From Myxacorys almedinensis A (lineage in GTDB: Bacteria > Cyanobacteriota > Cyanobacteriia > Leptolyngbyales > Leptolyngbyaceae), in NCBI RefSeq assembly GCF_010091945.1, contig NZ_WVIE01000007.1, positions 149,487 through 213,486 on the forward strand: 64,000 bases of DNA, given 5' to 3'. The notes under the pieces were generated by a model. The model did not search any database, had not been told where the DNA came from, and saw only the letters and a list, made by a program, of their open reading frames with translations. The translations under genes and the position numbers were made by a program. Positions 54,701 to 63,418 of the stretch are shown here, one piece after another. How positions within the stretch are numbered: position 1 is the first letter of the stretch; every line of letters starts with the position of its first letter.

Positions 54701-55177
54701 ATGGTGAAATTACTTCAAGGTGGTGCTGCCTGGCTAACCGTTTTAGGCAGCTTGGTAGGTGCAACCGTGATCGGCGCATCCCAAGCTCAGGCAGAGACAA
54801 CCCGGCTGAAGGTAGAGATCGATGGACTCCGCAGCCAGCAAGGGCAGGTGTGCTTTAGCATTTTTGCCAACAGCCAAGGCTTTCCCACCAAGACTGCTCA
54901 AGCCGTCCGCAACCAGTGTGTCAAGATTACCAACCGTCCGTTTCAGGTCGAGTTTCAAAACCTGAAGCCCGGCAGTTATGCGATCGCAGTGCTGCACGAT
55001 GCAGATGGCAACAGTCAAGCGAACCGAAACGCGCTAGGCATCCCAACCGAGGGCTTTGGTTTCTCAAAAAATCCGGCAATCCGACTGGGAGCGCCTAGCT
55101 TTTCAGAAACCGCCTTTCAAGTCTCAGGGACAACAACTAAGATTCAAATTCGGTTGAACTATTTACTAGGAGGATAG
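54701..55177 (+). CDS. Secreted DUF2141 protein
   Basis: 158 aa from ATG 54701 (MVKLLQGGAAWLTVL); the frame is open to 54329, but the signal peptide fixes the start. A Sec-type signal ends near ASQAQA (cleavage about residue 28-29). The DUF2141 domain follows: LKVEIDGLRSQQGQVCFSIF, FQNLKPGSYAIAVLHDADGN and GIPTEGFGFSKNPA. The family is a small beta-rich, calcium-binding-like extracytoplasmic module with unknown role. The C-terminus ends in a 16-bp tandem repeat that also supplies the stop codon. Confidence 0.88.
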   Translation: MVKLLQGGAAWLTVLGSLVGATVIGASQAQAETTRLKVEIDGLRSQQGQVCFSIFANSQGFPTKTAQAVRNQCVKITNRPFQVEFQNLKPGSYAIAVLHDADGNSQANRNALGIPTEGFGFSKNPAIRLGAPSFSETAFQVSGTTTKIQIRLNYLLGG

Positions 55178-55194
55178 GTTACTAGGAGGATAGG
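55163..55194. repeat. 16-bp tandem duplication carrying the stop codons of two convergent genes
   Basis: TTACTAGGAGGATAGG occurs exactly twice (55163-55178 and 55179-55194). The first copy contains the TAG stop of the + strand DUF2141 gene (55175-55177). The second contains, on the minus strand, the TAG stop of the DUF4126 gene (55182-55184). Confidence 0.95.
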
Positions 55195-55790
55195 TCGTTC
55201 GGCGGTTGGCGAGACTGGAACCGAGCCATAAGCTGCACCAGTTTATAGGCGGCAAACCCCAACACGGCGATCACCAAAGTGCCAGCGAGAACAGGCACCG
55301 TAAACGCCAACACCGAGAGCAAGATAGACGCGACCAGTTCTAGCAGCGCAAACATTGGATTGGCAAGTCCGCCCGTGGCGGCGGTTGAGGTGCCTCGCAG
55401 CAGGTTGAGCAAGCCTTTCGTTAGCCCGGCAGTGCCACCACCCGCTACGAGGGCAAGCGTCCACTGCACGAGGGGGTTCATCTCTGGTGCAACCGAAGCG
55501 GCAACCACGGTGCCTGCCAAAATCGCTGCCGGAGTTGCGAGCACGTCCAACGCATGATCAAACCAGGGAATCGAGTATCCAACCACTTCTAAAACCGACG
55601 CGATCGCAAACAAGGTCAGCGCTTCTGGATTTTCGATCCAGTCAAAGTTGGGCGGCAGATCATAGTGCCCCAACACAGACACAGCGCTTAATGCCAGCAA
55701 CGGTATGAACACTCGAAAGCCAGAGGCAGCGCTGAGGCTGATGGCGAGGGCAAGTTCGATCAAAAAGTGCGGGTCGAGAAATTGCTGCAC
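55182..55790 (-). CDS. DUF4126 membrane protein
   Basis: 202 aa with about five hydrophobic segments. It begins FLIELALAISLSAASGFRVFIPLLALSAV (from residue 8) and later has EVVGYSIPWFDHALDVLATP, AGTVVAASVAPEM and GLTKGLLNLLRGTSTAATGGL, which are DUF4126 hallmarks. The family is a small integral membrane protein of unknown function, possibly transport-related. It starts at ATG 55790. Its last two codons and stop derive from the tandem repeat shared with the convergent DUF2141 gene. Confidence 0.88.
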   Translation of the reverse strand: MQQFLDPHFLIELALAISLSAASGFRVFIPLLALSAVSVLGHYDLPPNFDWIENPEALTLFAIASVLEVVGYSIPWFDHALDVLATPAAILAGTVVAASVAPEMNPLVQWTLALVAGGGTAGLTKGLLNLLRGTSTAATGGLANPMFALLELVASILLSVLAFTVPVLAGTLVIAVLGFAAYKLVQLMARFQSRQPPNDLSS

Positions 55791-55969
55791 AGAAGGTTCT
55801 CCGCTAGCTTTGCGCTATTAGTTTCACGTTGTCACTTTAAGTGTACGGCGCACCCCAAAGCTCTACCAGACGAGAACCGAATCCCTTGGAGTAGAGGAAT
55901 CTCCCCCAGACAGCTACGCCGTTTTCTTTCACACTAAATTCATAACGTATCAATTTTGGAGAGGGTTCG

Positions 55970-56347
55970 ATGGATGCAGCAGGGTGGGAGCAGCAGGGAT
56001 GCCAGCTTTGTGAGCGAGAACATTATGCCGCTGCGATCGCAGCATTTGACCGTGCGATCGCAGGTGATCCAACCTTTTCAAAAGCTTGGAATAGCCGAGG
56101 CAACGCCCTTTCGGGGTTAAAGCGATTTGCGGAGGCGTTGGCAGCGTACGATCGGGCGGTGCTGATGCAACCCAACTATCATCAGGCTTGGTTTAATCGA
56201 GGCTTGCTGCTAACCGAAATGATGGCGTATGGAACCGCCCTAGAGTGCTTTGATCGGGCAATTGACCTTCACCCTGATCCCTGCTACCTGCACGCTAGGG
56301 AAACTGTTTGGCTAAACCAAAAGCTGACTCCATTTTTAGTTTATTGA
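55970..56347 (+). CDS. Small TPR-repeat protein
   Basis: 125 aa, made almost entirely of three tetratricopeptide repeats: GCQLCEREHYAAAIAAFDRA, then GNALSGLKRFAEALAAYDRA and GLLLTEMMAYGTALECFDRA, with the classic Gly/Ala/Tyr/Ala spacing and the terminal proline at the start of each inter-repeat turn (DPTFSKAW, QPNYHQAW). It is soluble, without a signal peptide, and probably mediates protein-protein contact. It starts at ATG 55970. Its last 7 bp overlap the 3' end of the convergent SDR gene. Confidence 0.88.
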   Translation: MDAAGWEQQGCQLCEREHYAAAIAAFDRAIAGDPTFSKAWNSRGNALSGLKRFAEALAAYDRAVLMQPNYHQAWFNRGLLLTEMMAYGTALECFDRAIDLHPDPCYLHARETVWLNQKLTPFLVY

Positions 56348-57084
56348 TCGGTCGGGCGGATCAAAATTTCATTGACGTTAACGCGAGACGGTTGAGTCAC
56401 AGCATAGAGAATCGCCGCTGCAATATCCTCACTTTCTAGCGGCGTTATTGACTCAACCCAAGACGTAACCCGCTCTTTTGCCGATGCGTCTGTAATATGG
56501 TCGGTCAACTCGGTGACGACGGCTCCCGGTTCAATCATCGTCACGCGAATCTTATCTTTGTGGACTTCCTGGCGCAACGCTTCAGAAAATCCATTGACGC
56601 CCCATTTCGTCGCGTTATATACCCCCGATCCCGCTTGGGCAATGCGCCCCGCAACTGAGGAGATATTGACAATGTGCCCTTCACCTTGAGCTTTCATGAT
56701 TGGAAGCGCAGCATGAGTTGCGTACATTAAGCCAAGAACGTTGGTATTAACCATGCGCCGCCAGTCTTCGGTGTTTGCGCCATCGATCATTCCCAATAGC
56801 ATCACGCCTGCGTTGTTCACTAAAATATCGACGCGATCGTACTGAGCTTTTGTCTTGTTTACCAGATCGTTTGCCTGCTGCTCATCGGTGACATCTCCCA
56901 CGATCGCATAGGCTACGCCTCCTTGGTCGCTAATGCGCTTCACCAAAGCATCTAGTCGGTCGGTTCTGCGTGCCGAAACCACAACCTTTGCCCCCGCATC
57001 TGCCAGCGCGATCGCAGTTGCTGCCCCAATTCCGGACGATGCTCCGGTTACGATCGCAACTTTTCCAGCTAAGTTTCCAGACAT
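56341..57084 (-). CDS. Short-chain dehydrogenase/reductase (YdfG-like)
   Basis: 247 aa classical SDR. The cofactor motif is VTGASSGIGAAT, with SARRTDRL after strand 2 suggesting NADP(H). NNAGVMLLG, the catalytic Ser in NISSVAGRIA, and Tyr/Lys in YNATKWGV complete the active site. The C-terminal VNVNEILIRPTDQ is typical of the YdfG/serine 3-dehydrogenase-like group. Cytoplasmic oxidoreductase of unspecified alcohol or carbonyl substrate. It starts at ATG 57084. Confidence 0.93.
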   Translation of the reverse strand: MSGNLAGKVAIVTGASSGIGAATAIALADAGAKVVVSARRTDRLDALVKRISDQGGVAYAIVGDVTDEQQANDLVNKTKAQYDRVDILVNNAGVMLLGMIDGANTEDWRRMVNTNVLGLMYATHAALPIMKAQGEGHIVNISSVAGRIAQAGSGVYNATKWGVNGFSEALRQEVHKDKIRVTMIEPGAVVTELTDHITDASAKERVTSWVESITPLESEDIAAAILYAVTQPSRVNVNEILIRPTDQ

Positions 57085-57412
57085 AATCTTCCACAGTAAA
57101 ATTCTCGATGCTTCGTGCCATCGAGCTTAACCAAGGCATCTGCCGATCACATGCCTCTTGCGATGGAACTCTGTCCGGCGTTGCTGATTCTAATGTTGCC
57201 TCCCATCTGCCCACCCAGGGTAAAAGCGCTCGTCGTGGGTTGGTCATCCCCTTTGATCCCGATGAGGCGACGATAGACTAGTAGAGTGTCAACTTTCAGT
57301 AGTTTGAGTAGTTTGAGTAGATAAGTAAATAGGCTAACTCCCCCCTTCATCCTTAACAAACCAATACTAAACCCTCAGAACAACAGCAACGAATCACCCT
57401 AGGAACGGCTCA
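57085..57412. other. Intergenic region upstream of the ureohydrolase
   Basis: 328 bp between divergent genes. A 9-bp tandem repeat lies at 57298-57320. I looked for guanidine (ykkC/mini-ykkC) riboswitch signatures because of the downstream gene, and saw none by eye. Confidence 0.55.
57298..57320. repeat. 9-bp tandem repeat
   Basis: AGTAGTTTG occurs at 57298-57306 and 57307-57315, followed by a partial AGTAG (57316-57320). Confidence 0.85.
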
Positions 57413-58546
57413 ATGGCAACCAGAGAAGAAATCCTGAAAACCTTTAATCCCAACGATCTTGGAGTAGACAACGGCAACCTGCTAGGGCTACCCTTCGACT
57501 ACGACTCTGCCAATATCATCGTTTTTGGCATTCCGTGGGAAGTGACGGTTTCCTATCGTGCTGGCACTGCTGCTGCCCCTCAAGCCATTCTGGCTGCCTC
57601 TCGCCAACTCGATATTTTTGACTTTGACCATCCCGACGGTTGGCAGCAGGGGATCTTTATGACAGCCATTTCGCCCCACCTTCAAGCAAAAAATGCGGCT
57701 CTGAGAACAGAGGCGGCGCGACTGATTGAGCATCTAGAGCAGGGAAGCGCGATCGCAGAAAACCAGGAGTTAGCCCAAACGCTGCACACGCTGAACCAAG
57801 AATGCCAAGCCATGAACCAATGGCTGTTTGAGCAAGCTCAAGCGGCGATGAATCAAGGCAAACAGGTTGCAGTCATGGGCGGCGATCATAGCGTTCCGTT
57901 GGGATATATGCAGGCATTAGCAGAACGCTATTCTGACTTTGGCATCTTGCATATTGATGCCCATGCCGATTTACGCGATGCTTACGAAGGCTTCCAGTTC
58001 TCCCATGCCTCGATTATGTTCAACGCCTTAAAGCTGCCTCAGATCTCGAAATTGGTGCAGGTTGGCATCCGAGATGTGTGCCATGACGAAGTGGAAATCA
58101 TTGAGCGATCGCAAGGACGGATCAGCGCCTATTACGACCCCATGCTCAAGCAAAAAATGTACGCCGGGATGTCATGGCTCGACCTTTGCCAACAAATGGT
58201 CTCAGAACTGCCGCAGCATGTCTACATCAGCTTTGACGTAGATGGGCTTGATCCTAAACTTTGCCCAAATACCGGGACTCCGGTTCCGGGAGGGCTAGAG
58301 CTAGAGCAAGCGTTTTGTTTGTTTCGCGAAGTCGTTCAAAGCGGACGGCAGATTATCGGATTTGATGTGTGTGAAGTCGGTGATGGAGAATGGGATGGAA
58401 ACGTTGGAGCCAGAGCCGTTTACAAGCTCTGTAATTTGATGGCATTCTCCCGGTCTGGTGGTGCTGATGGTGGATTGAGCAACGCCGCCCTTCTGAAGCC
58501 GTTCCAATATGACAAGATGAAACAAGGTGTTTACCGCGAGTCGTAG
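57413..58546 (+). CDS. Ureohydrolase (arginase/agmatinase superfamily), guanidine-hydrolase GdmH-like
   Basis: 377 aa, longer than agmatinases (about 300) and near the length of the cyanobacterial guanidine hydrolase GdmH (Synechocystis Sll1077). Metal-site motifs are MGGDHSVPLG, HIDAHADLRDAYEGF and SFDVDGLDPKLCPNTGTPVPGG (starts near residue 276), giving the conserved His/Asp ligands of the Mn/Ni binuclear centre. An N-terminal extension (IPWEVTVSYRAGTAAAPQAI after about 38 residues) and a helical insert (about 95-145) are features of the GdmH-like branch. Guanidine as substrate is an inference from length and similarity; agmatine or another guanidino compound remains possible. Confidence 0.85.
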   Translation: MATREEILKTFNPNDLGVDNGNLLGLPFDYDSANIIVFGIPWEVTVSYRAGTAAAPQAILAASRQLDIFDFDHPDGWQQGIFMTAISPHLQAKNAALRTEAARLIEHLEQGSAIAENQELAQTLHTLNQECQAMNQWLFEQAQAAMNQGKQVAVMGGDHSVPLGYMQALAERYSDFGILHIDAHADLRDAYEGFQFSHASIMFNALKLPQISKLVQVGIRDVCHDEVEIIERSQGRISAYYDPMLKQKMYAGMSWLDLCQQMVSELPQHVYISFDVDGLDPKLCPNTGTPVPGGLELEQAFCLFREVVQSGRQIIGFDVCEVGDGEWDGNVGARAVYKLCNLMAFSRSGGADGGLSNAALLKPFQYDKMKQGVYRES

Positions 58547-58550
58547 CCTG

Positions 58551-58961
58551 ATGTCTTCTACTTCCTCTTTCGATATTGCCCTCAAACGCTTGATGGATAC
58601 CCGTCTTGCCTTACTGCGGCTGCACAAAGCGCTGCTCGATTCAGAGCGCGGAGAATACGAGCAAGCCCATGGGCGCATTCGCTCGACGGGTGAGTTTTTT
58701 CAGCTTGTGCTGGATGATGAATGGTTTCGCTGGTTGCGCCCGATGTCGCAGTTTATCGTGCAAATTGATGAGGCAATGAGTGCCAAAGAGCCAATGAGCT
58801 TGGAGCAAACAAAAGATTTGTTAGAACAAGCGCGGCGTTTGCTTCAGCCATCTCAGCAGGGAACCGTAGCAGAGCAAAAATACGATCAGGCAATTCAGCG
58901 CGATCCGGATATTGCCTTCATGCACGCCGAACTTGCCAACCTGCTTGCCTCTGAGATTTAA
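58551..58961 (+). CDS. Conserved hypothetical protein, four-helix type, 136 aa
   Basis: 136 aa from ATG 58551, only four bases after the ureohydrolase stop, so the pair is almost certainly one transcript. The sequence is helical and soluble: LMDTRLALLRLHKALLDSER, YEQAHGRIRSTGEFFQLVL, DEWFRWLRPMSQFIVQIDEA and a less conserved C-terminal half. The pattern LHKALLDSER...GEFFQLVLDDEWFRWLRP...IDEA is one I have seen in many bacterial hypothetical proteins, without a named domain. A role linked to the ureohydrolase is suggested only by position. Confidence 0.78.
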   Translation: MSSTSSFDIALKRLMDTRLALLRLHKALLDSERGEYEQAHGRIRSTGEFFQLVLDDEWFRWLRPMSQFIVQIDEAMSAKEPMSLEQTKDLLEQARRLLQPSQQGTVAEQKYDQAIQRDPDIAFMHAELANLLASEI

Positions 58962-58984
58962 GGTTGATTGGTTTTTTCATATTC

Positions 58985-60970
58985 TTAAGCATCAATTTCT
59001 GACAGTTCTAGCCATCGCTCGGTTGATGTGTCGATCTGCTCGCTTAGCATTGCCAACTTCTCAGATAGCGATTGCAATTCTGTAAACCCTTCGGGTGGAT
59101 TGTTGTACAGCGTGTATTCTACTTTAGATTTTTCCTCCTCCATTTGAGGAATTTGAGCTTCGAGGGTTTCTAGTTCGCGCTTTTCTTTGAAGGTAAGTTT
59201 GCGCGGCTTGTGATTAGCAGATGTTTGGTGTATCAAGTTGGCAGCAGGCGGCGCTTTTGAGGAGGCATTTTGCTGCGATCGCGGCTCTGCTTTCCGGCTC
59301 TGCTTTGCCAATTCGGATGCTTTTTCAGTTGCTTCTTCTGCGGTTTTGTAGTCCAGATAAACCGAATAATTACCCGGATATTGGCGCAGATTGCCACCCG
59401 GTTCTAAAGCAAAAATGCGATCGACCGTGCGATCGAGGAAGTAGCGATCGTGGGAAACGGCAATCACACATCCGTTAAAGTCTTCTAAGTACTCCTCTAA
59501 TACTGCCAATGTCTGCACATCTAAATCGTTGGTTGGCTCGTCTAAAATCAGTACGTTTGGCGCACTCATCAAGACTCGCAAGAGAAACAGCCGTCGTTTT
59601 TCCCCACCCGACAGTTTGTGAATTGGGGCATATTGCTGGTTGGGTGGAAACAAAAATCGCTCTAACATTTGCGACGCAGTAATGACTTCACCATCAGACG
59701 TTTTAACCAATTCTGCAACGCTTTTGAGATAGTCAATCACTCGCTGATTTTCATTTAAACTATCCTGCAATTCATCAGAATGTTGATCAAAATAGCCAAT
59801 GTGAATGGTGCTGCCAATCTCAATCCTACCGGCATCGGGTTGCACTCGTTGGGTGATCAGATCCATCAACGTCGATTTGCCTGCACCATTGCCACCAATA
59901 ATCCCAATTCGATCTTCAGGATTAAATAAGTAAGTAAAATCTTTGATTAACGTCCGATTAGCTCCGGTTCGCGACGGGTGAGGATAGGACTTAGAAATAT
60001 GATGCAGTTCGATCACTTTTTTACCGATCCGCCGCCCTGCTGTTGCAATTTCAACTTTGCCCTGAGCTTGCTTAAACTCGGTATCTTGCATCTCGTGAAC
60101 GCGATCGATGCGCGCTTTTTGCTTGGTACTCCGCGCTTTAGGACCGCGTTTGAGCCATTCTAACTCTCGCCGCAGCACGCCCTGATGTTTACGTTGGGTG
60201 CTGGCTGCCGAGGCTTCGGCGTCTGCTTTTTTCTCAAGATAGTAAGAATAGTTGCCGCTATAGGTAAACAGATCGCCGCGATCGAGTTCGATAATCCGAT
60301 GGGTCACGCGATCGAGGAAATAGCGATCGTGGGTGACGAGCAGCAACGCCCCGCGATAGCGAGCCAAATAACTTTGCAACCATTCGATCGACAGGGCATC
60401 CAGGTGGTTGGTTGGCTCATCCATCAGCAACACATCGGGTTCGGCAAGCAGTGCCGTTGCCAACGCGATCCGCTTGCGATAGCCGCCAGAGAGTTGACCG
60501 ATGGTGGCATCTAGATTTTCAATCCCCAACTTGGTGAGAATAATTTTGGCTTGCGTTTCAACATCCCACGCCGCGATCGCATCCATGCGTGCCGTTACGC
60601 GAGAAAATCGTGCCATCAACGCATCCATATCGCCTTCAGCCTGGGCGAGTTGCTCGGTCAGGTGCTCGTACTCTTTCACCAGGGTCATTTGCTCTCCCCC
60701 ATCTGCAAACACCTGCTCTAGCACCGTCAGATTTTCATCTAGGTCTGGCTGCTGGGGAAGATAGACAATCTGGCTGCCCGATGGCGACACAATCTGCCCG
60801 CTATCGAGCGGTTCTAACCCTGCGATCATTTTCAGCAAGGTAGACTTTCCAGACCCATTGGTGCCGATCAAGCCGACTTTCTCGCCTGCTTCTAGGCTAA
60901 AGCTGGCATCGCGAACAACTTCTTTGATGCCAAAATCTTTTTTGATCGATTGAACCGTTAGAACACTCAT
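58985..60970 (-). CDS. uup: ABC-F ATPase, Uup-like
   Basis: 661 aa with two fused nucleotide-binding domains and no membrane part. Domain 1: Walker A GTNGSGKST, signature LSGGYRKRIALATAL, Walker B VLLMDEPTNHLD. Domain 2: Walker A GGNGAGKST, signature LSGGEKRRLFLLRVL, Walker B VLILDEPTNDLD. The linker between them is the P-site interaction motif of ABC-F proteins. The C-terminal extension (about 560-661) is a coiled coil, RELETLEAQIPQMEEEKSK and onward, as in Uup. ABC-F factors act on ribosomes; Uup is also tied to DNA-junction metabolism in E. coli. Starts at ATG 60970. Confidence 0.93.
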   Translation of the reverse strand: MSVLTVQSIKKDFGIKEVVRDASFSLEAGEKVGLIGTNGSGKSTLLKMIAGLEPLDSGQIVSPSGSQIVYLPQQPDLDENLTVLEQVFADGGEQMTLVKEYEHLTEQLAQAEGDMDALMARFSRVTARMDAIAAWDVETQAKIILTKLGIENLDATIGQLSGGYRKRIALATALLAEPDVLLMDEPTNHLDALSIEWLQSYLARYRGALLLVTHDRYFLDRVTHRIIELDRGDLFTYSGNYSYYLEKKADAEASAASTQRKHQGVLRRELEWLKRGPKARSTKQKARIDRVHEMQDTEFKQAQGKVEIATAGRRIGKKVIELHHISKSYPHPSRTGANRTLIKDFTYLFNPEDRIGIIGGNGAGKSTLMDLITQRVQPDAGRIEIGSTIHIGYFDQHSDELQDSLNENQRVIDYLKSVAELVKTSDGEVITASQMLERFLFPPNQQYAPIHKLSGGEKRRLFLLRVLMSAPNVLILDEPTNDLDVQTLAVLEEYLEDFNGCVIAVSHDRYFLDRTVDRIFALEPGGNLRQYPGNYSVYLDYKTAEEATEKASELAKQSRKAEPRSQQNASSKAPPAANLIHQTSANHKPRKLTFKEKRELETLEAQIPQMEEEKSKVEYTLYNNPPEGFTELQSLSEKLAMLSEQIDTSTERWLELSEIDA

Positions 60971-61090
60971 GCTGACCTAAGAACACGAACCACTGATCAA
61001 ACGGTAACACCTGTTTCGCGTCTCAGGGTCGCCAGAGCCAAGCTGGCGATCGCTAGAACCGACAGCCAAAATCTACGCCTCAAACCGGGA

Positions 61091-61882
61091 TTAGCTACGA
61101 TTTCGGCGGGCGCTGGCAAACACATGCAGGGCATGAGGTGAGCCGATAAATCGCCAATGCCAAGGCTCATAGATAATTTGCTGAGCATTGTTCGACTGAA
61201 ACGATAGCTCAAAGTTAAAGTCTTGAGCGTGGGTCGTTAGCCATCGAGACGCCGCCGTTTGGGCAAATGCCGAGGTGATATCGGTGCGGGGAGCGCGACC
61301 ATCGCCAATATCAATCGCGTATCCGGTGTGATGCTCGCTGTAGCCAGGGGGTGCAACACTTTTAGCGGCTCTTTCTAGCCCCCGTTGCTGGACGCGATCG
61401 CGAAACAACATCGCCTGCTCATTGACGCTACGAAAGCCAGAAATTGGCACAAGCGAAACATTGTTGGCGGCGGCTGCCTTCACCATTTGCTGCCATGCGA
61501 TCGCAGCTTCTGGTGCCAAGGTTTCAACTCGGCGACCATATTTGCCAATCTCTACCAGCGTTTGTACATCGGCTTGGGGATAAGGAAAATGCCCCAGTTT
61601 TGGCGGCGCAACGCTCGGAGATCGGCTGGGCAGAGTTGGCGGCTGACGGGGAGACTCAAGAGGCGGAGAGGGGAAGGGCGGCGAAACTGACGGTTGGGCA
61701 GGGGTGCGCCACGACCCAACGGGCGGCTCCTTTGCCAACTGAATTGGGGCTGCCAACGTGTGCCGAATCGATGCGCCCAGATTTAAACCGATCTGATTGC
61801 CATTTAGAGCAACCACCCAGCCAAACGATGTCAGGGCAACAATAAGTAATGCTTGCGATCGTAGCCACCTTAAAATTTTCAT
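61091..61882 (-). CDS. VanY-type D-alanyl-D-alanine carboxypeptidase family protein
   Basis: 263 aa from ATG 61882. An N-terminal signal/anchor (about 3-25) precedes a Pro/Ser-rich linker (about 50-95). The peptidase domain follows: VPISGFRSVNEQAMLFRDR, the zinc-binding YSEHHTGYAIDIGDG (His and Asp ligands), and IIYEPWHWRFIG, which supplies the last His and the catalytic Glu region. VanY-like enzymes trim the terminal D-Ala of peptidoglycan stems in the periplasm. Only the VanY domain is present; there is no SPOR or SH3 module. Confidence 0.9.
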   Translation of the reverse strand: MKILRWLRSQALLIVALTSFGWVVALNGNQIGLNLGASIRHTLAAPIQLAKEPPVGSWRTPAQPSVSPPFPSPPLESPRQPPTLPSRSPSVAPPKLGHFPYPQADVQTLVEIGKYGRRVETLAPEAAIAWQQMVKAAAANNVSLVPISGFRSVNEQAMLFRDRVQQRGLERAAKSVAPPGYSEHHTGYAIDIGDGRAPRTDITSAFAQTAASRWLTTHAQDFNFELSFQSNNAQQIIYEPWHWRFIGSPHALHVFASARRNRS

Positions 61883-62233
61883 ACCCAATACATTTAAGTC
61901 AGCATTGGTACCAACACCCGTTTAACCACTGTAACGTTTAGACACGGGTTCATCTCATACAATGACTAAGAAGCAGCAGGCATCGCCAAAACGTTAACCA
62001 GCGTTGCAGTCTAAATTGCCCGCTTTGAAAACCCAGTCGAAGCTATCTCTTTAGCTCTTTTCGCTCGTGATAGGAACTAAAAAACTCCTGTTTTTCTCGC
62101 CTGCAAAAGAAAGACTAGGGGTGAGGGTCTCTGGGAAAATTACGCAAGTCTTAATGTTAAGTTTACACATTAATAATGCTCCGTTTCTCCCGTTTATGTG
62201 CAGTGCTGTCATACCAAATTTCTTGTGAACTTC
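61883..62233. other. Intergenic region between VanY and SGNH genes
   Basis: 351 bp between divergent genes. Small inverted segments (AGGA...TCCT near 62071) are too short to interpret. No gene is supported. Confidence 0.5.
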
Positions 62234-63418
62234 ATGAACAAACAACTCACTCTAAACTTTGACTTCCCCAACCTCAGCGTTTCTCTCCCTCCTGACCTGC
62301 TCTCGTTCGATTTGAGTGAGCTATCGCGCAAGTATACCGTTGAGCTTTCTGATGCCGCGCCGTTGATTGATGCAGCTAACTCCTTCCTTCGCGAGTTGTC
62401 TAAAGGGGGAAGCTTTTCCTGGAGCATCGACCTTAAAGCCCTCGGTTTCGATTGCCAGCCCGCCGCGCCGCCCATCAGCCAACTGGTGATTTTTGGAGAC
62501 AGCCTTTCGGATCGGGGCAACCTGTTTGGGGTGACAAGTCAGCAATTTCCTCCCAGCCCTCCCTATTTTGAAGGGCGCTTCGCCAACGGTTTGATTTGGG
62601 CAGATTATCTCGCTCCCCAGTTGGGCATAGACAGCGATCGGATCAGCAGTTTTGCAGTCGGAGGTGCAAAAACGGGGCGAGAAAACATCGCGACGACTCT
62701 ATTTGGTTTACCTGAAAGCCTCAACTTACCGGGAGTGCTCGATCAGATTGATACCTTCGCCGCAACAACAGGAGCTTATGGCGCTGATCCCCATGCTCTC
62801 TACGTGGTTTGGGCAGGGAGCAATGATCTGTTGAATTTGCCGCCCGATCCGCAAGGTGCGATCGCAGGCATTCGGCAGGCAGTGTCTAATATTTCCACAG
62901 CGATTACCAAACTAGCCGACTTGGGGGCAGAAAGAGTGCTCGTGCCCAATTCCATCGATTTAGGGTTAGCGCCGTTTCCGAGACGCAATGGCGTTGCTGC
63001 CCAAGCCACACAAGCCAGCATCGGGTTTAATCAGGCGCTCAACCAAGCTTTGACGGCTTTAGAACCCGCTCTAGGCATCGACATTATTGAAGTCGATCTG
63101 TTCAGCATCACTCAACGGATTGCCGCCTCTCCTGGAGAATTTGGATTTACCAACATCACCGATCCCTTAATCGAGCAACCCAATTCGAGCAATCCAGACG
63201 GATATTTTTGGTGGGATCAAATCCATCCGACGACTCAGGTTCACCAACTTGCTGCTGATGCGTTTGAAGCCGCGATCGCGCAATCTGCCCCGGTCTCAAA
63301 TGGACGAACCCAAGCTTCTCCAACCGAGCGTTTAATCGGTAACGGGGTTGGTTTGCACCATCCCCTAGTCACATCCCCTGCTGTCAATCGATTCGCAGAG
63401 AGTCCCCTTTTCGTCTAG
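62234..63418 (+). CDS. SGNH/GDSL lipase-esterase without clear signal peptide
   Basis: 394 aa from ATG 62234 (MNKQLTLNFDFPNLSVSL). The first about 85 residues are unlike the GDSL core and are not a Sec signal. The catalytic domain then shows block I QLVIFGDSLSDRGNLFG with the nucleophile Ser, GGRFANG-like FEGRFANGLIWADYLA, the block II Gly in FAVGGAKTGREN, block III VVWAGSNDLLNL (Asn), and block V DQIHPTTQVHQLAA with the Asp-x-x-His pair. It resembles plant-type and thermolabile-haemolysin GDSL lipases. The substrate is unknown. The tail (about 370-394) is disordered. Confidence 0.9.
   Translation: MNKQLTLNFDFPNLSVSLPPDLLSFDLSELSRKYTVELSDAAPLIDAANSFLRELSKGGSFSWSIDLKALGFDCQPAAPPISQLVIFGDSLSDRGNLFGVTSQQFPPSPPYFEGRFANGLIWADYLAPQLGIDSDRISSFAVGGAKTGRENIATTLFGLPESLNLPGVLDQIDTFAATTGAYGADPHALYVVWAGSNDLLNLPPDPQGAIAGIRQAVSNISTAITKLADLGAERVLVPNSIDLGLAPFPRRNGVAAQATQASIGFNQALNQALTALEPALGIDIIEVDLFSITQRIAASPGEFGFTNITDPLIEQPNSSNPDGYFWWDQIHPTTQVHQLAADAFEAAIAQSAPVSNGRTQASPTERLIGNGVGLHHPLVTSPAVNRFAESPLFV

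Noticed and set aside
57085..57412. Guanidine riboswitch ahead of the ureohydrolase
   Set aside because: Expected paired hairpins with ACGR loops were not seen by eye; a covariance search (Infernal with guanidine-I/II/III models) would be decisive.
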